Below, piece after piece: positions 26,201 through 41,500 of a stretch of 64,000 bases of DNA. Under the pieces are notes generated by a model. The model did no database searches. It was not told the DNA's origin and saw only the letters and a program-made list of their open reading frames with translations. A program made the translations under genes and the position numbers. The number at the start of each line of letters is the position of its first letter. The stretch's first letter is position 1. The stretch comes from Parus major (taxonomy: Eukaryota; Chordata; Aves; Passeriformes; Paridae), in the NCBI RefSeq assembly GCF_001522545.3, contig NC_031768.1:80757769-80821768 (forward strand), written 5' to 3'.

Positions 26201-29200
26201 AATTCTTAAACACTTATTTAGATTTGTTTGCTTGTCTATCGCTTACAAAGCAGATTTCTACTGTACAGAGCTGTGCAGCCTTGGAAATAAGCAACATTCT
26301 GCAGAAACTAAGTGAAACCAACAAATTTTCTTTATTAAAAAGTTTTCCAAAAAAGGGTGGGATTTCTTACTCCAGAGTAGATATCATGCTGGGAGAGAAA
26401 CAGCAAGAGGCAAACAAGAGGAAAGCAAAATGCCTTTGCAGCCAAACAGACTGATACCAACAGCTGTGATCCAGAAAATAATACCCAATTCAAGTGAGAA
26501 CTTTCTACTTTTAAAATGCATACCTATCTAACACATCCAAAAGACTAATTCCAGGCTTGGTTTGTAGAAGTGGCAAGGTGTTTTATGAAAAGACTTTGCA
26601 GAATTTTAACCAGAACACAGAGGAATACATATCCAGGAGCTTCCCACAGTGGGTATAGACAGTCAGGACTCCTGAGGCCTCAGTGGGTTTTGTGGGACAC
26701 CTCCCTCCCACATAAAAACCTGATGGATAGACAGTACTCACCTAAATCACCTCACAGCATAAGTAAAACCACATGAATTTCCCTTTAAAGACAGCAGTTT
26801 AATCTTAAAAATCAGGGAACCAAAGGTTGAATAGAGAACAAGCAACATGGACCAGTTTTTTTGTGCTAGATTGAAACATTTCTTTCATTTTTTGTCCACA
26901 TACAAAGGTGTTTTAGAAAAACTTTTGTTGTATTACCAGTATTCCTTACAAAAATAGAAACATCTTTGTATTTGGACCTTACACAAGTTTGTTGAAACTT
27001 GCCTAAATGCCACTAAAAGAAAAAGCTGTTGGCAGTAATAGAAAAACTCCCAAAGTTACTTCCCTCTCTTTTCTGTATCAAAGGGAAAAACGAATGCCAT
27101 GCCAGCCCTTTCACAAGGCTATCACTCAGAGCAATAATTTTGGTGACCAAGATTCTGTGTTATAGCTAGGACTTATTTAAACGTTCCTTTTATGTGTAAG
27201 CAACAGTGCTTTGGGTTCATAAAAGTAGGAATTTGCCAGCAGGAGAAACCTGAATTTTGACCACAAGATAAGAATGAATCCACATGGAAAGATGATGTTT
27301 GGCAGAATCCCAGCCCAGATTTTTCTTTTAGAGTCACACAGGCAATAACAGAACAGTTGGTTTCTTTGGCCACTGTAGACTGACCATTTTACTCTCAAAA
27401 GCAACACAAAGCATGCCCATAATTTATTCAGCTGGAGTGCTGGAGAGAGATCCCTTCGCTACTTGGGGCAGATTCTCTACACTGGAAACCCAAACTGGTG
27501 GAAGACTATCCGTTGAAACAAGGCTTACCTGAAGATGATGTTGCTGTGTGAACTGATGTTTTTTCCTCCATACATAGAAAGGATCCAAGAGAGGCGAGGC
27601 CTCACTCCCCACATCCTGTAACACTCTTCTGAAAGTGCATCAAAGTCCCACTTCTGAGGCTCAAACATGTCATGGACACCATCTGTGCATAAGGGCATCA
27701 CCATCTCAGTGCAAGCCTGAAAGAAAGGGCAGGTCAATAAAATATATGCCATGGGGAACATCCAGTAGCTGTTACTGCAGTGTGTAGAAAAGAAGGTTCA
27801 AACAGCATTTGATCAGTAATTACTGCCTAACCTACTACAGAACCATTTAGGTTGGAAAAGACCTTGTAAGACTGAGTTCAACCATAAACCAAGAAATGCC
27901 AAATCCACTTCTAAACCACGTACCTAAGTGCACAGTATCTTTCTAAAAACTCCAGGGTGGTGACTACACCATTTCTTTCTGTAGCCTGTTTCAGTGTTTG
28001 ACATTTTTCCTAATATTCAATCTAAATCTCCCTTGGTACAGCTTGAGGCCATTTCTTCTCATTCTATTGCTTGTTACTTAAGAGACAGAAACCCACCTCC
28101 CTACAATCTCCTTTCAGGGAGCTGTATAGAGCATTAAGGTCTTTCTTCAGCCGCCTCCTTTTCTCCAGGCGAAACACCTCAGTTCCCTCAGCCACTCCTC
28201 ATCAGACTTGTGCTCCAGACCCTTCCCCAGCTCCGTTGCCCTTCTCTGGACACGCTCCAGACCCTCAATGTCTTTGTTGCAGTGAGGGGCCCAGAACTGA
28301 ACACAGGATCTGAGGTGAGGCCTCACCAGTGCCCAGTACAGGGGACAATCCCTGCCCTGGCTCTGCTGGCCACACCACTGCTGATCCAGGCCAGGGTGCC
28401 ACTGGCCTTCTTGGCCACCTGGGCACTCTGCTGGCTCAGGTTCAGCTGTTGTTGACTAACACCCTCGGGTCCTTTTCCACCAGGCAGCTTTCCAGCAGCT
28501 CTGACCCCAGCCTCTAGCCCTGCATGGGGTTATTGTGACCCAAGTGCAGGACCCATCACTTGGCCTTGTTAGACCTCATACAACTGACTGCCGTACACAA
28601 CTTTCAGTTGTCTGCTGTACATTCCAGCCTATATCAACAGCTGAAACTCAACAAGTAGCTAGATAATGAAGATACAATCTAAACCCCCTGAGAAAGCTGC
28701 TTCTATTTTCTGCCTTGCCTTTCCCACTACAATCGTTGTTTTGTGACTATGTTTGTCATCACTACATTAATACATCTGGCACAATATATTGACAGCTAAA
28801 TGACAATTCTCATCTGCTCTAGATCAAAAAACCACAACTGACTTGCAATTTATAAAGATTAGTGAGCATACCTGGTAGTACCAACCCATTTCACCCAGAC
28901 TCTTCGTTGCAGTCTGCGACACATCTAAGCATGAGACTTCTCCTGTATAATTGTAATATAAATTTACTGCCTGGAAAACATTCTGCAGCAATAATTTGTC
29001 AGAGAGACTTGGATCCTTCAAGAACTTGCAGACTTCCTGCAAAAAAGAGAGAAGTAGTCTCAATCTATATGAATTAAATATTAATACATGACACCTGGTA
29101 GAACATTAATTTATTTTCCAAGTAAAGTCAGACCACTTCCAGAAATTGTCTATGAAATTATATACCCTGATTATCAGAAAAAGCAGTACCACATATGTGC

Positions 29201-29483
29201 AGTGTGTGCTGCTATGAAGAACCTGAAACTTTTTATTTCCTGATTATTTAAAAAAAAAAAACCCAACAGTACCACCGTAATGTTTTTGTCACCAAATTTT
29301 TCAATCCATTTCCCATATTTTAAAATAGATTATATTTAATAAATAGTATTTAGTACCTCTGTAATTAAAGACAGCACATACAGATAGATAACACAGAAAC
29401 TCCAGGTATAGGTTGGGGGTTTAGTCCCTGCAGTTTGATGTAGGTAGCTCACAAGAGAGAACAGATTAAACAACATGCATGTG

Positions 29484-29514
<31 letters not shown>

Positions 29515-32500
29515 CCAGCTGCTTGTTAAGGTTGGAAAAGACTTCCAAGATCATCAAGTCCACATCTTCCCCCTACCTTTCTTGCCCTCAGAGTCATAAT
29601 AGAGCTACTGTTTCAGAAAAGAAAGTATCTAAACAGCTTATATAAATCAGATTTCATGCATTAGTATTGTCCAGATGAGTAGTGGCCTCTTGTGGGCTAG
29701 GTTTATACCTCAGCTAAACAGAGGTAACATGGACAGTGGTGGAGGTAAGCATGTTTCATGGTTCTTTCAGACTGATAAAAAAGCAGAAATTATTTTCAAG
29801 GTGTTTATCCTACTCTTTGCAGACAGCCACATAGGACAGATGAATTTCCCTCTCCTCAAGCATACAGCTCTATACAAGGAAAAGATTTTATTTTATAATT
29901 AATTGCTGCCTAAAATACTTGTATCTTACCTGCCTCATCTGCCTTACACAGTAACCCAAAGTCCTGCAGGGAAATTCAGCCAGAGTCTTGAAAGAATAAG
30001 AACACTCCAAGGATATAGAAATCTTGGAGAGGGCACTGTAGATAAACAGAACTGCACAAATGAAGGCTTGCAAGTGTAAAAAGAGGTTCTGCTTTGAAAA
30101 GGGACCCAGCAAGGAATGTTTGTGGTGATCCACATTTTCTCTCTCACTAGTTTTCCCACATCCAAAAGGACACAGGCTCAAAACTTTTTCAGTTGCAAGC
30201 TCCGTCAGCTAAATCTCACATCAGAAACTCATGTGCTTATTGTGCGGTATTTTTGCTGTGTAAGAACAGCTCTGCAGGACAGCTAAGGTTTCTCAGTCAT
30301 CCCTGGCACTTTTTCTCCTGGCCTGTTGGTATAACCTATTAGACCTACAAGTGGCAGTTAGGCAACAAACCAGCTCATGCACAAGTTATTATCTTGGTTG
30401 TCTTTTCTCAGCACACTGCTTCTACAGAGCCAAGAAAACAAAGGAAATGGTGCAAGCTAGGAGAGGAGGAGAGAATTAATTAAATCAAATAGTCAGTTCT
30501 ACAAGATATTGGTTCTAAATTACCTGTATAGGCCAAGCTGGCAGAGGCTGTAAGAAGTCAGCTTTATAGGGATAATTCACCATAGCCAAGTTTACCCATG
30601 TTTCACTCAGCCAATTTTTCAATACAGCAGCATCCTGAAGAGTTTTTAAGGGGCTGCACAAATGAAATGCGTTGGAAAGCCACTGCAAACCTGCATCTTT
30701 AATAAAAATAAATGGATAGAATAATATTTAGTGAATTGTACCATTAACATATACATCAGTTTTGCTGCTACTAAAAACTATTTTTGCTCAGCCTAACTAA
30801 TTTAGTGAAACTATTCCACACATATAAGCACAGCAGATCAATTTTTAGTCAGCATTCTCACTACAACTTCTTTTCAGGTAGTTGTATAATCACAGAATCA
30901 CTTAGGTTGAAAAAGATCCCCAAGTCCAACTAAGTCCCTATCACTGAGTTCATAATGACTACAGTATTTTCTCTCCCTGAATGCCTCAGTTGGAAAAGTA
31001 TTTTTTTTTATAGTAATCTATCTGGCCTATTTTGTCAGAAAGAATATAAGCCTTGAGGTTCTGATCTTAAGTCTGTTCTTATCTGACCTTAGGAACATTT
31101 GGACCTGGATTCTGCATCCCACCAGGCCTGAAAGAAGTTTGTGATACAACAAAACAGGCACTTAAAAGCAGTACTAGGTTCACTAAGCAATTTTCAGTAC
31201 TGGAGCAGTTTCAAAAAACCCAAGACATACACAGGTGAAAGTCATAACACTCTCCTGATTGTTACTATTCTTTGAAGAAGCACTGGTGAGGTCTTACCTG
31301 TTGAGGAAAGGTGGTTAATAGCATTCCAGGAATTCCGGATGCTCTCTGAGCAGCCCATACCACTCTTTTTGAAATCATTGGTCACTATGCTGAAAAATGT
31401 GCCACATGGAACCAGATCACCAAACTGCCAGATTGGGGCAGAGGCTGCCAGAGCTCTGCAAAGGGACATAAAAAGATCCTGAACCCCTGCAAAATGGACT
31501 TCCATACCCTCCCCACAGCCACTATCTAAGCAGCATTTATAATTCAGCTTGGACACCGTGCTCTAGGTGAGCTAACCATAATGCTGCAAAATTGTTACAC
31601 AGGTCTGTATACAAAAGGCTGCTGGAGGATATAAGTCTTGGACAGCAGTACAACTATATCAGCAAATAGTAGAGGTAGAAATTCAGACTTGATTACTTTA
31701 CTGTTTTTCATTCTTATCTATCAGTTAGGTCTTTCTCACCAGGCATTGTGTGAACCCAAATGAAGAGAGGCGGAGTCAGTGAAAATAAGCTCTCTAGCTT
31801 GTTTGCAAGAGGGTAACTAGGTTATCAAAGATATTAAAGACCTGCCTAAAGTAATCAGGAAGTCTGGAGACCCTAAAAAAAAAAATCAGGTGCCAAGTCA
31901 GTTTTCACATGTTGTTTTCACAAATCTAATAGATAATTCTGACAAAATATACCTGCTGACCTACAGCTGCCGTTTTTAGGCAAACAGTGCCTCTTCCCAA
32001 GTTCAAAGTAACTTGATTCCTTTTCCCATTACTGAAAAATTCAAGCCAGCTTGAATTATGGTACTTCTGCCAGAGCAGAAACATTTATAGCACAGAAGTA
32101 ACATATGCCTGCTCTGTTTAAGCAGGAGGAGCACACTCACCCAACCACCACATGGGGATACTTCATCCTAAACCAGGCTGCAAGCATTCCTCCATAAGAC
32201 CCTCCAATAGCTATGACTGGACTGTGCTGGGCTCCCGCAATGGTCGTCTTTAAGTACTCAACAAGTACTGCAAAGTCTGCCAGAGCTTGTTCTGAGGTCA
32301 GGTAATTGAGATGCTTGGAATCCTGAGAGAAAGAAGGCAGGTTATGGACAGCACGAGTGATTTCCAGCAGCAGTTTTTCTATTCCCCATGGCAGCTACAG
32401 CTAAAATCAGGTCTACAGCTAAAATCACAGGTGTAAATTTGTGCCTGAGAACAAATGAAATATTCTTCGCAGGTGTCCTTTGAAATATAAAAAAAAAGAC

Positions 32501-35500
32501 CTCTAGTTGTTTGGGGTTTTTTTCCCCCTAGAATTGATAGTTACAAAAAAGTTACATCTTACTCAAGTTAACACTCAAGTTAACACTCAAGTTAACACTC
32601 AAGTTAACTTGCCCTGGCAAGAATTAAAATACGCAGAATTTTTTTTCTATGGAATATATTTATTAGGAAGACAAAAGATGACACTTACGCTGAAAGACTC
32701 ATTCCCAAAGGGCAAAGATTCTCCATAGTATCTATGTTCAGCAAATACCAACATGGCATTAAGTTCTTCAGCCACATCCCACATAAAACCCTGGTTGGAG
32801 GAAAACGACACAGAAAATAATTGAATCAACTTGTTTAAAAGTCTCTAGTTTCATTCATATAGCTTCTATTTTTTCTAGTGTATTCCAGTTCTTTGATCAG
32901 AAAGATATCACTATCAAAATGCCATTAGAAAGACAGAATTAAATTTGTTTTTTAAGAATCACTTAAGTCAGAAAACACAGAAAACAGATACCAAGCCAGA
33001 GAAAGCGATATATACAAAGACAGTATGTGTATTTCAATGCTGAGAAATATTAAGTATCCTTGTCTCGTGACTATACACAGGCAATTCTAACAGAACTCCT
33101 ATGGCACGAGCGTAATCCACAGGAAATAAAAAAGGCTACAGGAGAAAAGCATGCATTTGACTTAGGATCACATTACAGAAAATACAAAACTTGTGTGTCA
33201 ATAAGTATTAATCTAGAGCATTGCAATACAGTTATTTTCAATTCATAAATAAGTACAACTTATTATTACTTGTTGGTAACAGTTTGTTACCAGCAGCTAT
33301 GAGCAAAAGCAGACAGAGATCATCTGCTGGCAGCACAAAGCATGCAAGCAGTCCCTGGTGACTTTGAGCTCAGCACATGCCACCTCCTGTCATGTTACTG
33401 GACTTTGTACTGAAATGGCTGAAAAATACCCACACACTCCATTCTGCATTTGTACCAGTCAAGGAAGCAAAAATTTTCACAGGTACTGCAGAGAACAATT
33501 TGATTTCCAGGTCCCTTCATATTTTTCTTAATAGAGAAACAAAATTCCAAACATGAAAACCTTCCATTTTACTTGGGGAATCTAAAGTACTAGGATAAGT
33601 TTAATTTGGTCCAAAATTCTGAATTGTTAGCTCAGGGCAGTTATGGTGCTTCCTCTAAAACTTTTCTTCACTTCTCCAGGAATTTAATACAAGTGTATCC
33701 CTTTGGTTTGTTTGGGCTTCAAATAGGACCCTGAAACATTCCCCCCTAAGCTTTTTATGTGCTTTTGTTCAGCTTCCTCTTCCTCCTGTAACAATCCCAG
33801 CAATCATTACAAACCTGTCTTTCAACGACCTTCTATGACTGCCATCTCATTCCTCCTCACTTTCAGTATGCCAGCACTGGCAGGTAGGACTGTACTCCCA
33901 GTATTTCACACGTACCGTGTTGTTGCAGAACCACTCGATGTCTCCTTCATTGCCTGTATAAAACAGTATTGGCCCACTGCCCTTCTTCCAGTACTGATCT
34001 GCTACCAGGTACCGCTGCTGGAATGTACGATTTTCATCAAATCCAAAGTGATCAATCTGTAAGAACAAACATCAGCAGCATGTTCAGAAAGCTGGAACTG
34101 ATCCTGGAGCCCACTGGGAGTACTGACAGTTACTTACAGATAAAAAAAAAAAAGTCATTAATTTATATCCCTAATTCATCAAATTATTTCTGCTTTGTAA
34201 AAAAAAAGTCTAAAATACAGGTGTGTATACTGAAGGAGAAATGCTATTTTCAGCCATTAAGAATAAAAATCCATGCCCCTTTTATAGCACCCTACTTAAC
34301 ACCAGATATTCTAAATACATTTAGGAAGTCAGACAAACCTGCTGAGAGGTCACAAAGTACTTCATGCAACAAAACTATCAACAAATAAAGAGTCATCACA
34401 GGATGTTCTGAGTCTCAAGAATACCTTACTAGCCTAGTTATTAAAAAACACTGAAAAAAACTCCAGCAAATTAAACAAATAAGAACTCCAAAACAAAATC
34501 AATAAAAAAGCCACCTCTTCTTTCTCTTCTTCTGGCATAAGAATTAAATTTAAACATTTTTGTTAGAAAGTGGGTGTTTATTGCCTACCACTGTTCTACA
34601 AATATTGCCAGCCTATATACCTCATACCCCTTAACCCAAACTCCATAGTGTTAGATTTATTCTCTCATTCGAAATTTAATTCCTAAGGTCATTTTTTTCC
34701 AGCTTTTACTCATACTGCTTTGTATTCACCATCCATCTCGACCCTTCCCCTAGAATTCATCCACACTGGAGAGTTTAACAGGTAACTCCCTGCATAAGCA
34801 TAATCTTATTCTGGAATACCCATACAGGCTTTTACTATGAAGTATTAAAAAAAATAAAACCAAACCACAGAATTACTCCAGAAGACCTATCCTACTTCAT
34901 TACCACATATTCACAGTTCTTCACTGCTTTGATTTATCAGCTGAAGATGACCTGTAGCTTCCCAACTTTGACTTCCATCAGTGCATCAATCCACCTTTTC
35001 CTGTCATAGTTGCTGCTGGTGGTAACAGCCTGACATCTGCTGGCTTGAGGATCTCTGCTCGCTCATCCCTCTGCCTTCACACCCAAACTCTGCCACACCT
35101 CTCAGATGCTACAGGAAACAAACTTTCACATTCCCTATTTTATGAAAGTCTGTAAGTGAGAGTTGAAAAGCAGCAGATCACACCCAAATCCAAACATTTG
35201 CTGTTATCACAGTAACATATCTGCTAGGCGGATTCCTTTAGGCAGCTCAGAAAAGCCTAACGCTTGACCTGCAGGATCTGGCTACTCCACACCAGGTACT
35301 TATATTTGCTTTGTGTCAAAGAGAGCACAGAAACTTATTTCAAATGTACAGCCTGCTGAAAAATGTCGTTTCTGAACTCCCTCAGAGGTTAATCTCTCTT
35401 GGACTCAAGTGGGAGGACATGTGTGCTGCAGCTCACTGCTGCAACAGCAGGAGCAGATGAAGGTCTGTGCATGGTGTGGACAGACATGAGAGACAAAGTC

Positions 35501-38500
35501 TTTGCCTTCAATAAATAACTTCAGTGACTGCTTCCAGACCCAAATAAAACTGTCTTATGTACTTTCCGTTTTCCTCAGGGAGGCCATTTCCTCCTTACTC
35601 ATAAGTACATGGAGATGCTATCGTGTGTAGTTAAGGGCTCTTTCGATGAACTTTAGTACTGACAACACATGCTGGGCTTGCTTCACATTGACAACTCACC
35701 TGCACAGTTATTAATTTTAGTTTCATCTATTAAGAGTGATTAAATGTAGAAAGGCAGAACAAGGTGAGCAACTGAATAAGCCTCTGGTCATGAGACCTTG
35801 GGACAATTAAAGAGAACAATCAGTTAAAGCACATCTAAAAAGTCACTGTATAGTTTGATAAACTCCAACACTATTAGAAAGTACAACTAACACATCTTTT
35901 CTTCCATGTCTGTTTGTAAACAGGAGAAATTCTTTTTCCATTTCAAATTTCTTATTAAACTGCTTGCCAGAAATAGGAAAAACAAGCCCATGTGTCCTGC
36001 TTGCCTTTTACAGAATCATCTAAAACTAGGTATGTAGATTTAGAACTTGATTCTGCATCCTTCCTGCCTGAAGCCAGAGTGCCAGCTAGAGGACTACACC
36101 CCAAAAAGTATTCAACATTTGTCTGGAGGTACCCCAAAGCGTATCTTACCACAAGATACCAATCAATAGAAAATTGTGAGGTGAACGGTTTGGACACACA
36201 GGGAAAGCTGCAGTTCAGGAACGACAGATGGAGCTGTTGTGTAGCCAAAGTGTGCAGCAGGAATGTGCAGGGCTGTGCACAGGAGCTGCTGGGTCTCATT
36301 CAAACAATTGCTTTATTTCACCATTCTTGATAGAACAGGCATGCAAACAGGTAACAAACCCCAGCAACTGCGTGAAGCCTACTGTAGTACTCAAATCAAC
36401 CAGAAATTTTTATAGCTTTTTTTTTCATTAAGCCAGACATCATTAGCAAGTTGAATCAGAGAGGTTTTTTTCCCCACTCTTACACAAAAGGAGTAAGATA
36501 AAAACAATGACTTTTACAACCAGACCACAACAGCAAAAAGAAAAACAATCCATTTAGTGCACATTTAAAATACCTTAACTGCTGGTTAAAACAATGGTAA
36601 TGGTATACTAGCAGATATGTGTTTTTTCCAATTAAAATTTTCATATTACAACTGTGTCTAGAATGTCAGCAGTAAGTACAAGGTCCTCCTGAGCAACCCT
36701 AAACTATTCTGATACTGGCCCTGCTTTGTGTGGGAGGTGTGAAGACATGATGGCAAGGTTCTCTTCTAAAACAAAACTATTCAAGAATTAATGTAAACCA
36801 GTTACTCAGCCCAAAGTTCTATGCTTCTGTAAACAGGACTATCTGGCAAGTTTGGTAAAAAAATAAAACACAGTCATCATCAATGATGCAACAGAAATGT
36901 TTTACATATGAAAGTATGATCTACTGACAAAAGAACAGTCATTCTGATACTAATAAGAGGAAGGATAAAATTAGAAAAAGCAGCACTGAAACTCACAAGT
37001 TATGAGTAAGTTTTTAAAAGAAAATCTTGTCAGCTGAGGCAGGCAGGATGGCAAAGTGAGCACCTAAATTTCAGTTCCACATTCAAAAACCTTTGTGAAC
37101 ACTGCTTGATTAAGAAAGCCTCGTCCTTTCTTGCACACCTTTGAGCCCAAAGACTCACAAAAGCATTTGGGGAAAATAAAAACAAACATACAGCAGAAGG
37201 CTTGTGAGGCAGGCAGCTCTGATGTAAGACTGTAGGCACTACCCAAGGAAGGACTGCTGGGACCTGCACTCCCTGAGCTGGATGACAAATGTCAGTGGGC
37301 AGCACACGGCACTGAGCCCACAAGGCTGAGAGCACCAGACTGAAGGCTCAAGTCGGCAGCTTTGATCCTTCAGCTCAGAAAACTTTCTACAGAGAAGAGC
37401 AGCTCATCAGCTCAGGATGAGCCACCTTCCCCACACTGGTTTACTGAACCAACTCACACTGGGAGGAATAGCCAAACCCCACCTTGGGGTTTGAACTATA
37501 CAGCACCTTTATCTTTACCTTATATGTGCACATGTACTATATGCTTTTGTTGAGCTCTCAAAGACTATTTATCTCAAGGTGTTTTTTTGGTAATGTGCTT
37601 TTTTACTATTTTTAAACTCCATTTAAAATAAAACAAGTTACTCTGCCACACACATGCCCTGGGGATGAAAAAATAAAAAGGCACAATAGATGTTAGTTAA
37701 TGTACAGATGTTAGTCTGCTTAATGTACTTCTGGAAGTATCCAGGAAATCGGGCAATAAGTAGAATACAAAGACAAAACAGGACATGTGGGCTAAAACCC
37801 ACTTCCTTCTCAGCAGGACCTTAAGGTCATCAGTAACTACAGAGACAGGGCAGCAAAGCCAAGCCTTTACCAAAAAAAGACTATAATTCACAGGGCAGTT
37901 TTAACCAAAAGCATCTGATACCATTTCAGGTGGTAAATCAGCACCTGATAGCTTTATGCTTTTGGGTTTCTGGCAAGATTGTGAGCGTCTGAAAGCCTTT
38001 CACTGATGCCTTGAATTTCAATCCTCTATGCAATAGCTTTATTTTCCCAAATTGGATATTCCATGTGAAATCAAGCCAGTTGTTTTACTGGTGAGAAGCC
38101 AGGGGATTTAAGTCATGCTTTACTCTCCACATGTCCATGGAGCTGTTTTGAGGGCTCATCCTGTCTGAATTATTTCCTGAGGACAGGAAGATACAGGATA
38201 GCCTGAGGATATCCTCCTGTGTGAATGGCAGTATGGACCTTAGCCTCCTTGGGATTTCACTGATGTGTTTCTATTCCTGCATTTACTCCTGATGGGCTGT
38301 GGGGGACTCCAGTTCAGTCAGTGGCCCTGTTAGTTTTCTTTCCTCTTATAACCTTGGCTTCCTCTATTCAAATTTGAAGTTCATGAGGGCAGGGACTTTC
38401 TTGTCATATCTGTGCAACAAAGGAGGACAGGGTTGGGGAAAGATTTTGTTGAGGTTTCCAGGATTGAGGTTTTGTCCCACCAGTACCTGCTCAGGGTCTC

Positions 38501-41500
38501 AGACCCTGCTCTGTGCAGGAAAGGGAGGAGAAAAAAAAGACAAGAAAATCAAGCTTAACTTTGTTTCAACTTTTTAATTTTAAATGTAAGGAATGAGGTG
38601 TTTCCTTGCTTCCAAGGCTGATAGTTGTGCAAGGAACAGCAGAGACTGAAGATTTGCACCCCTCTGTTGAAATGGATAATCATTTGGTGCTCTGTGGAAG
38701 AGCAGGGAGATGTAAACTCCACCTTTTTGCATCAGGCTGTGTAAACCACTAACTGGAAAGTCTTAGACCTAAATAATACCAGAAATTTAAAAGAGACAGG
38801 ATCATATAATTGAATAATGGAACTGCTTAGGCTGAAGCAATACCTTTAAGACTGAGTCCAATCATTAATCTAGCAATAACAAGCCCATCCCTAAATCACA
38901 TCCACACACCTTTTGAACACTTCCAGAGACAGCAATTCCACCACTTCCCTGGACATCCTGTTGTAGTGTCTGACAAGATTTTCAGTGAATATTTCCTACT
39001 ATCCAATCTAAACCTCCCCCACTGCAACTTGAGGCCATCTCTTCTCATTCTACTGCTTGTTACTTAAGAGACAGAAACCCACTTCCTTATGATCTCCTTT
39101 CACAAAGTTGTAGAGAACATTAAGGTCTCTCCTCCTCAGCTTCCCTCTTGCCTGACTAAATACCTCAGTTCCCTCAGCCACCCCTCATCAGACTTGTGCT
39201 CCAGACCCTTCCCCAGCTCCATTGCCCTTCTCTGGACACGCTCCAGACCCTCAATGTCTTTGTTGCAGTGAGGGGCTCAGAACTGAACACAGGATTTGAG
39301 GTGAGGCCTCAGCAGTGCCCAGTACAGGGGACAATCACTGCCCTGCTCCTGCTGGCCACATCATTGCTGATACAGGCCAGGGTGCCACTGGCCCTCTTGG
39401 CCACCTGGGTACAGGCAAGCTCATGCTCAGCCACTGTTGACCAGCACACCCAGATCCTTTTACCCCGGGCAGCTTTCCAGCCATTCTTCCCCCAGCTGGT
39501 AGCACTGCCTGGGGTTGTTGTGACCCAAGGGCAGGACTGAGCACTTTGCTTTGTTGAACCTCATACAACTATCCTCAGCCAACAGATTCAACCTGTCCAG
39601 ATCCCTCTGCTGAGCCTTCCTGCCCTCCAGAAGACCAGCAACTGGATTTAACCCCACTCACCACCACTCTCTGGGTTTAGCCATCCAGCCAGTTTTCCAC
39701 CCAGCAAAGAGTACGCTCATCCAAGCCAAGAATGACTCTGTCATTGTCATTTTCCACAAGCTCCATAATTCAGAGGTTTTGTTCACCAGATTTAATTTTA
39801 TTTGTTAATCTATCACATTTACCAAACCATACAGGTAACAATAGACAGGCTTTTTGACTATTTTTGTTTCTAATTTCTGTTTAACAGTGGAGATGGTCGA
39901 AGGCAACTGTTACCAAGTTTGTCTGGACTGCAATGAGCTTCCAGGCAAATATGCCCCCAGAGCAAATGCAGGCTTAGGATCCTTGTAATAGAAAGAATCT
40001 ATCATTGCAATTGTGTCCTTGAGAATGTCCTTTGACAATGCACATGGGTTAGTGATAAACCTGGCAGTGTAACATTACAGATAGACTTGATGATCTTAAA
40101 GGTCTTTTCCAACCTCAATATGTCGTCTATGATTCTACACTTCATGTATCTTCCAGAAGCTTCTCTTACGCTGCAGAAATCACAGCAGCTGCTCTTGCAA
40201 TGCTGTTTAAGGAAGTCTGATTTTTAGCACTGATTTATCCCTTCAGTGATTAAAAGACACGAACAAGGAAAACTTCAGACAGGAACTCTACCTCTGCCCT
40301 GAGTCACACAGTTTGGACAGGCTCTTTAAAGAAAATTTAAACAGCTACAGGATATGCTGTAGGAAAGCACCAGAGTACTCAGGTCAGCCCTTGTTAGAAT
40401 CAAACAGTACATGATAAAAGGTTATTTTTATGTCGGAAGCCCAACCAGCTAATGAGAACACAAACAAATTGATTTCTACTTCCACAAACCATTAATAGTT
40501 TTGTGCTGCAATTTAACGTTCAGATTCTGCTTACCATGTAAAAATGAAGTCCATAAGCACATTTAGGCTTTAATTACTTAGGAGTAAAATCCTCCAGCAG
40601 ACACAATGAAGATGCTAGTCTGTTAAAATTCCTCCATTTGGAAGGAGAAGTACCACAGGCATTCTCAAACATTTTCTGTCCCAGACATGAGAGCCAGAAA
40701 GCTCCAGCACAAGGGTAAGAATGGGTGACCAAGGCAGGATTCTCTTCAGTCAGCTTTACTGCTGTCACTCCTTAACCAGTCTCCATTCCCCTGCAACCAG
40801 TTATTTTCAGAGCAGTGAAGGGGCTTGAGATGCCCAGACTCCACAACTCTGCAATAAACTACTAAGGCAGTAAACACCCCAAATGTTCACATCATTAATG
40901 CTTCCATTCAAGGCATTATTTTCCAGGTGAAATTCTTCCACAGGACAAGGAATGGGGCAAGGCATTGAGAAAAACCAGCTCAGAGCCCTACTTCACAAGG
41001 TATGATTTCACAAGGCTGAAAAAACAAGAAGACGTACTACACCAGTAAGAGCAAAGTTACCCTTGTAAAAGGTCTCTCAGACCCCTAACAGGCAAAGGCC
41101 AGTAATTTTTTCCATGTGCCTTCCAGATTGAATTACAAATACATCACATTCAGAGGATTAACTTCAGAGGAGAGGAAAAAAATGGATGTGAAATGTCAAT
41201 ATGTCACAGATTAAGCAGCATAAAAGCATTACAGAGCTTTTTTTAGAAGTGACCCAAAGTTCTAGTGTGTAGGACCACGTAGGACTAATTAGTCTGTGTA
41301 GGACTAATTGTTTAAGCAAAAGAATTTGCAAAGTTTCATCTTCTCTAAGGAACACAGTTTTCATTTAAAAGACTTCCTCAATTCATTTTTTTAAACAAAG
41401 ACACAGGGAACAACAGCATTTCAGATCCAATATAATATTTTTACTTAGTCAAATTAAATATTTTAACCAGGTGTACCACTACCTCAAAAAGGTCTAGAAC

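Larger units (their letters stand above)
29037..30523 (-). other. PRCP intron 6
   Basis: About 1.5 kb with the TA/CA microsatellite and an adjacent CR1 terminus; otherwise featureless. Confidence 0.85.
30697..32140 (-). other. PRCP introns 5 and 4 (flanking exon 5)
   Basis: Intron 5 (30697-31297) has one short CR1 terminus. Intron 4 (31456-32140) shows no recognisable element. Confidence 0.85.

Noticed and set aside
39196..39540. 114-codon plus-strand frame as a protein (with a paralogue at 28,210-28,455)
   Set aside because: It is the antisense of the CR1 reverse-transcriptase region; the two frames resemble each other only because both are CR1 copies.
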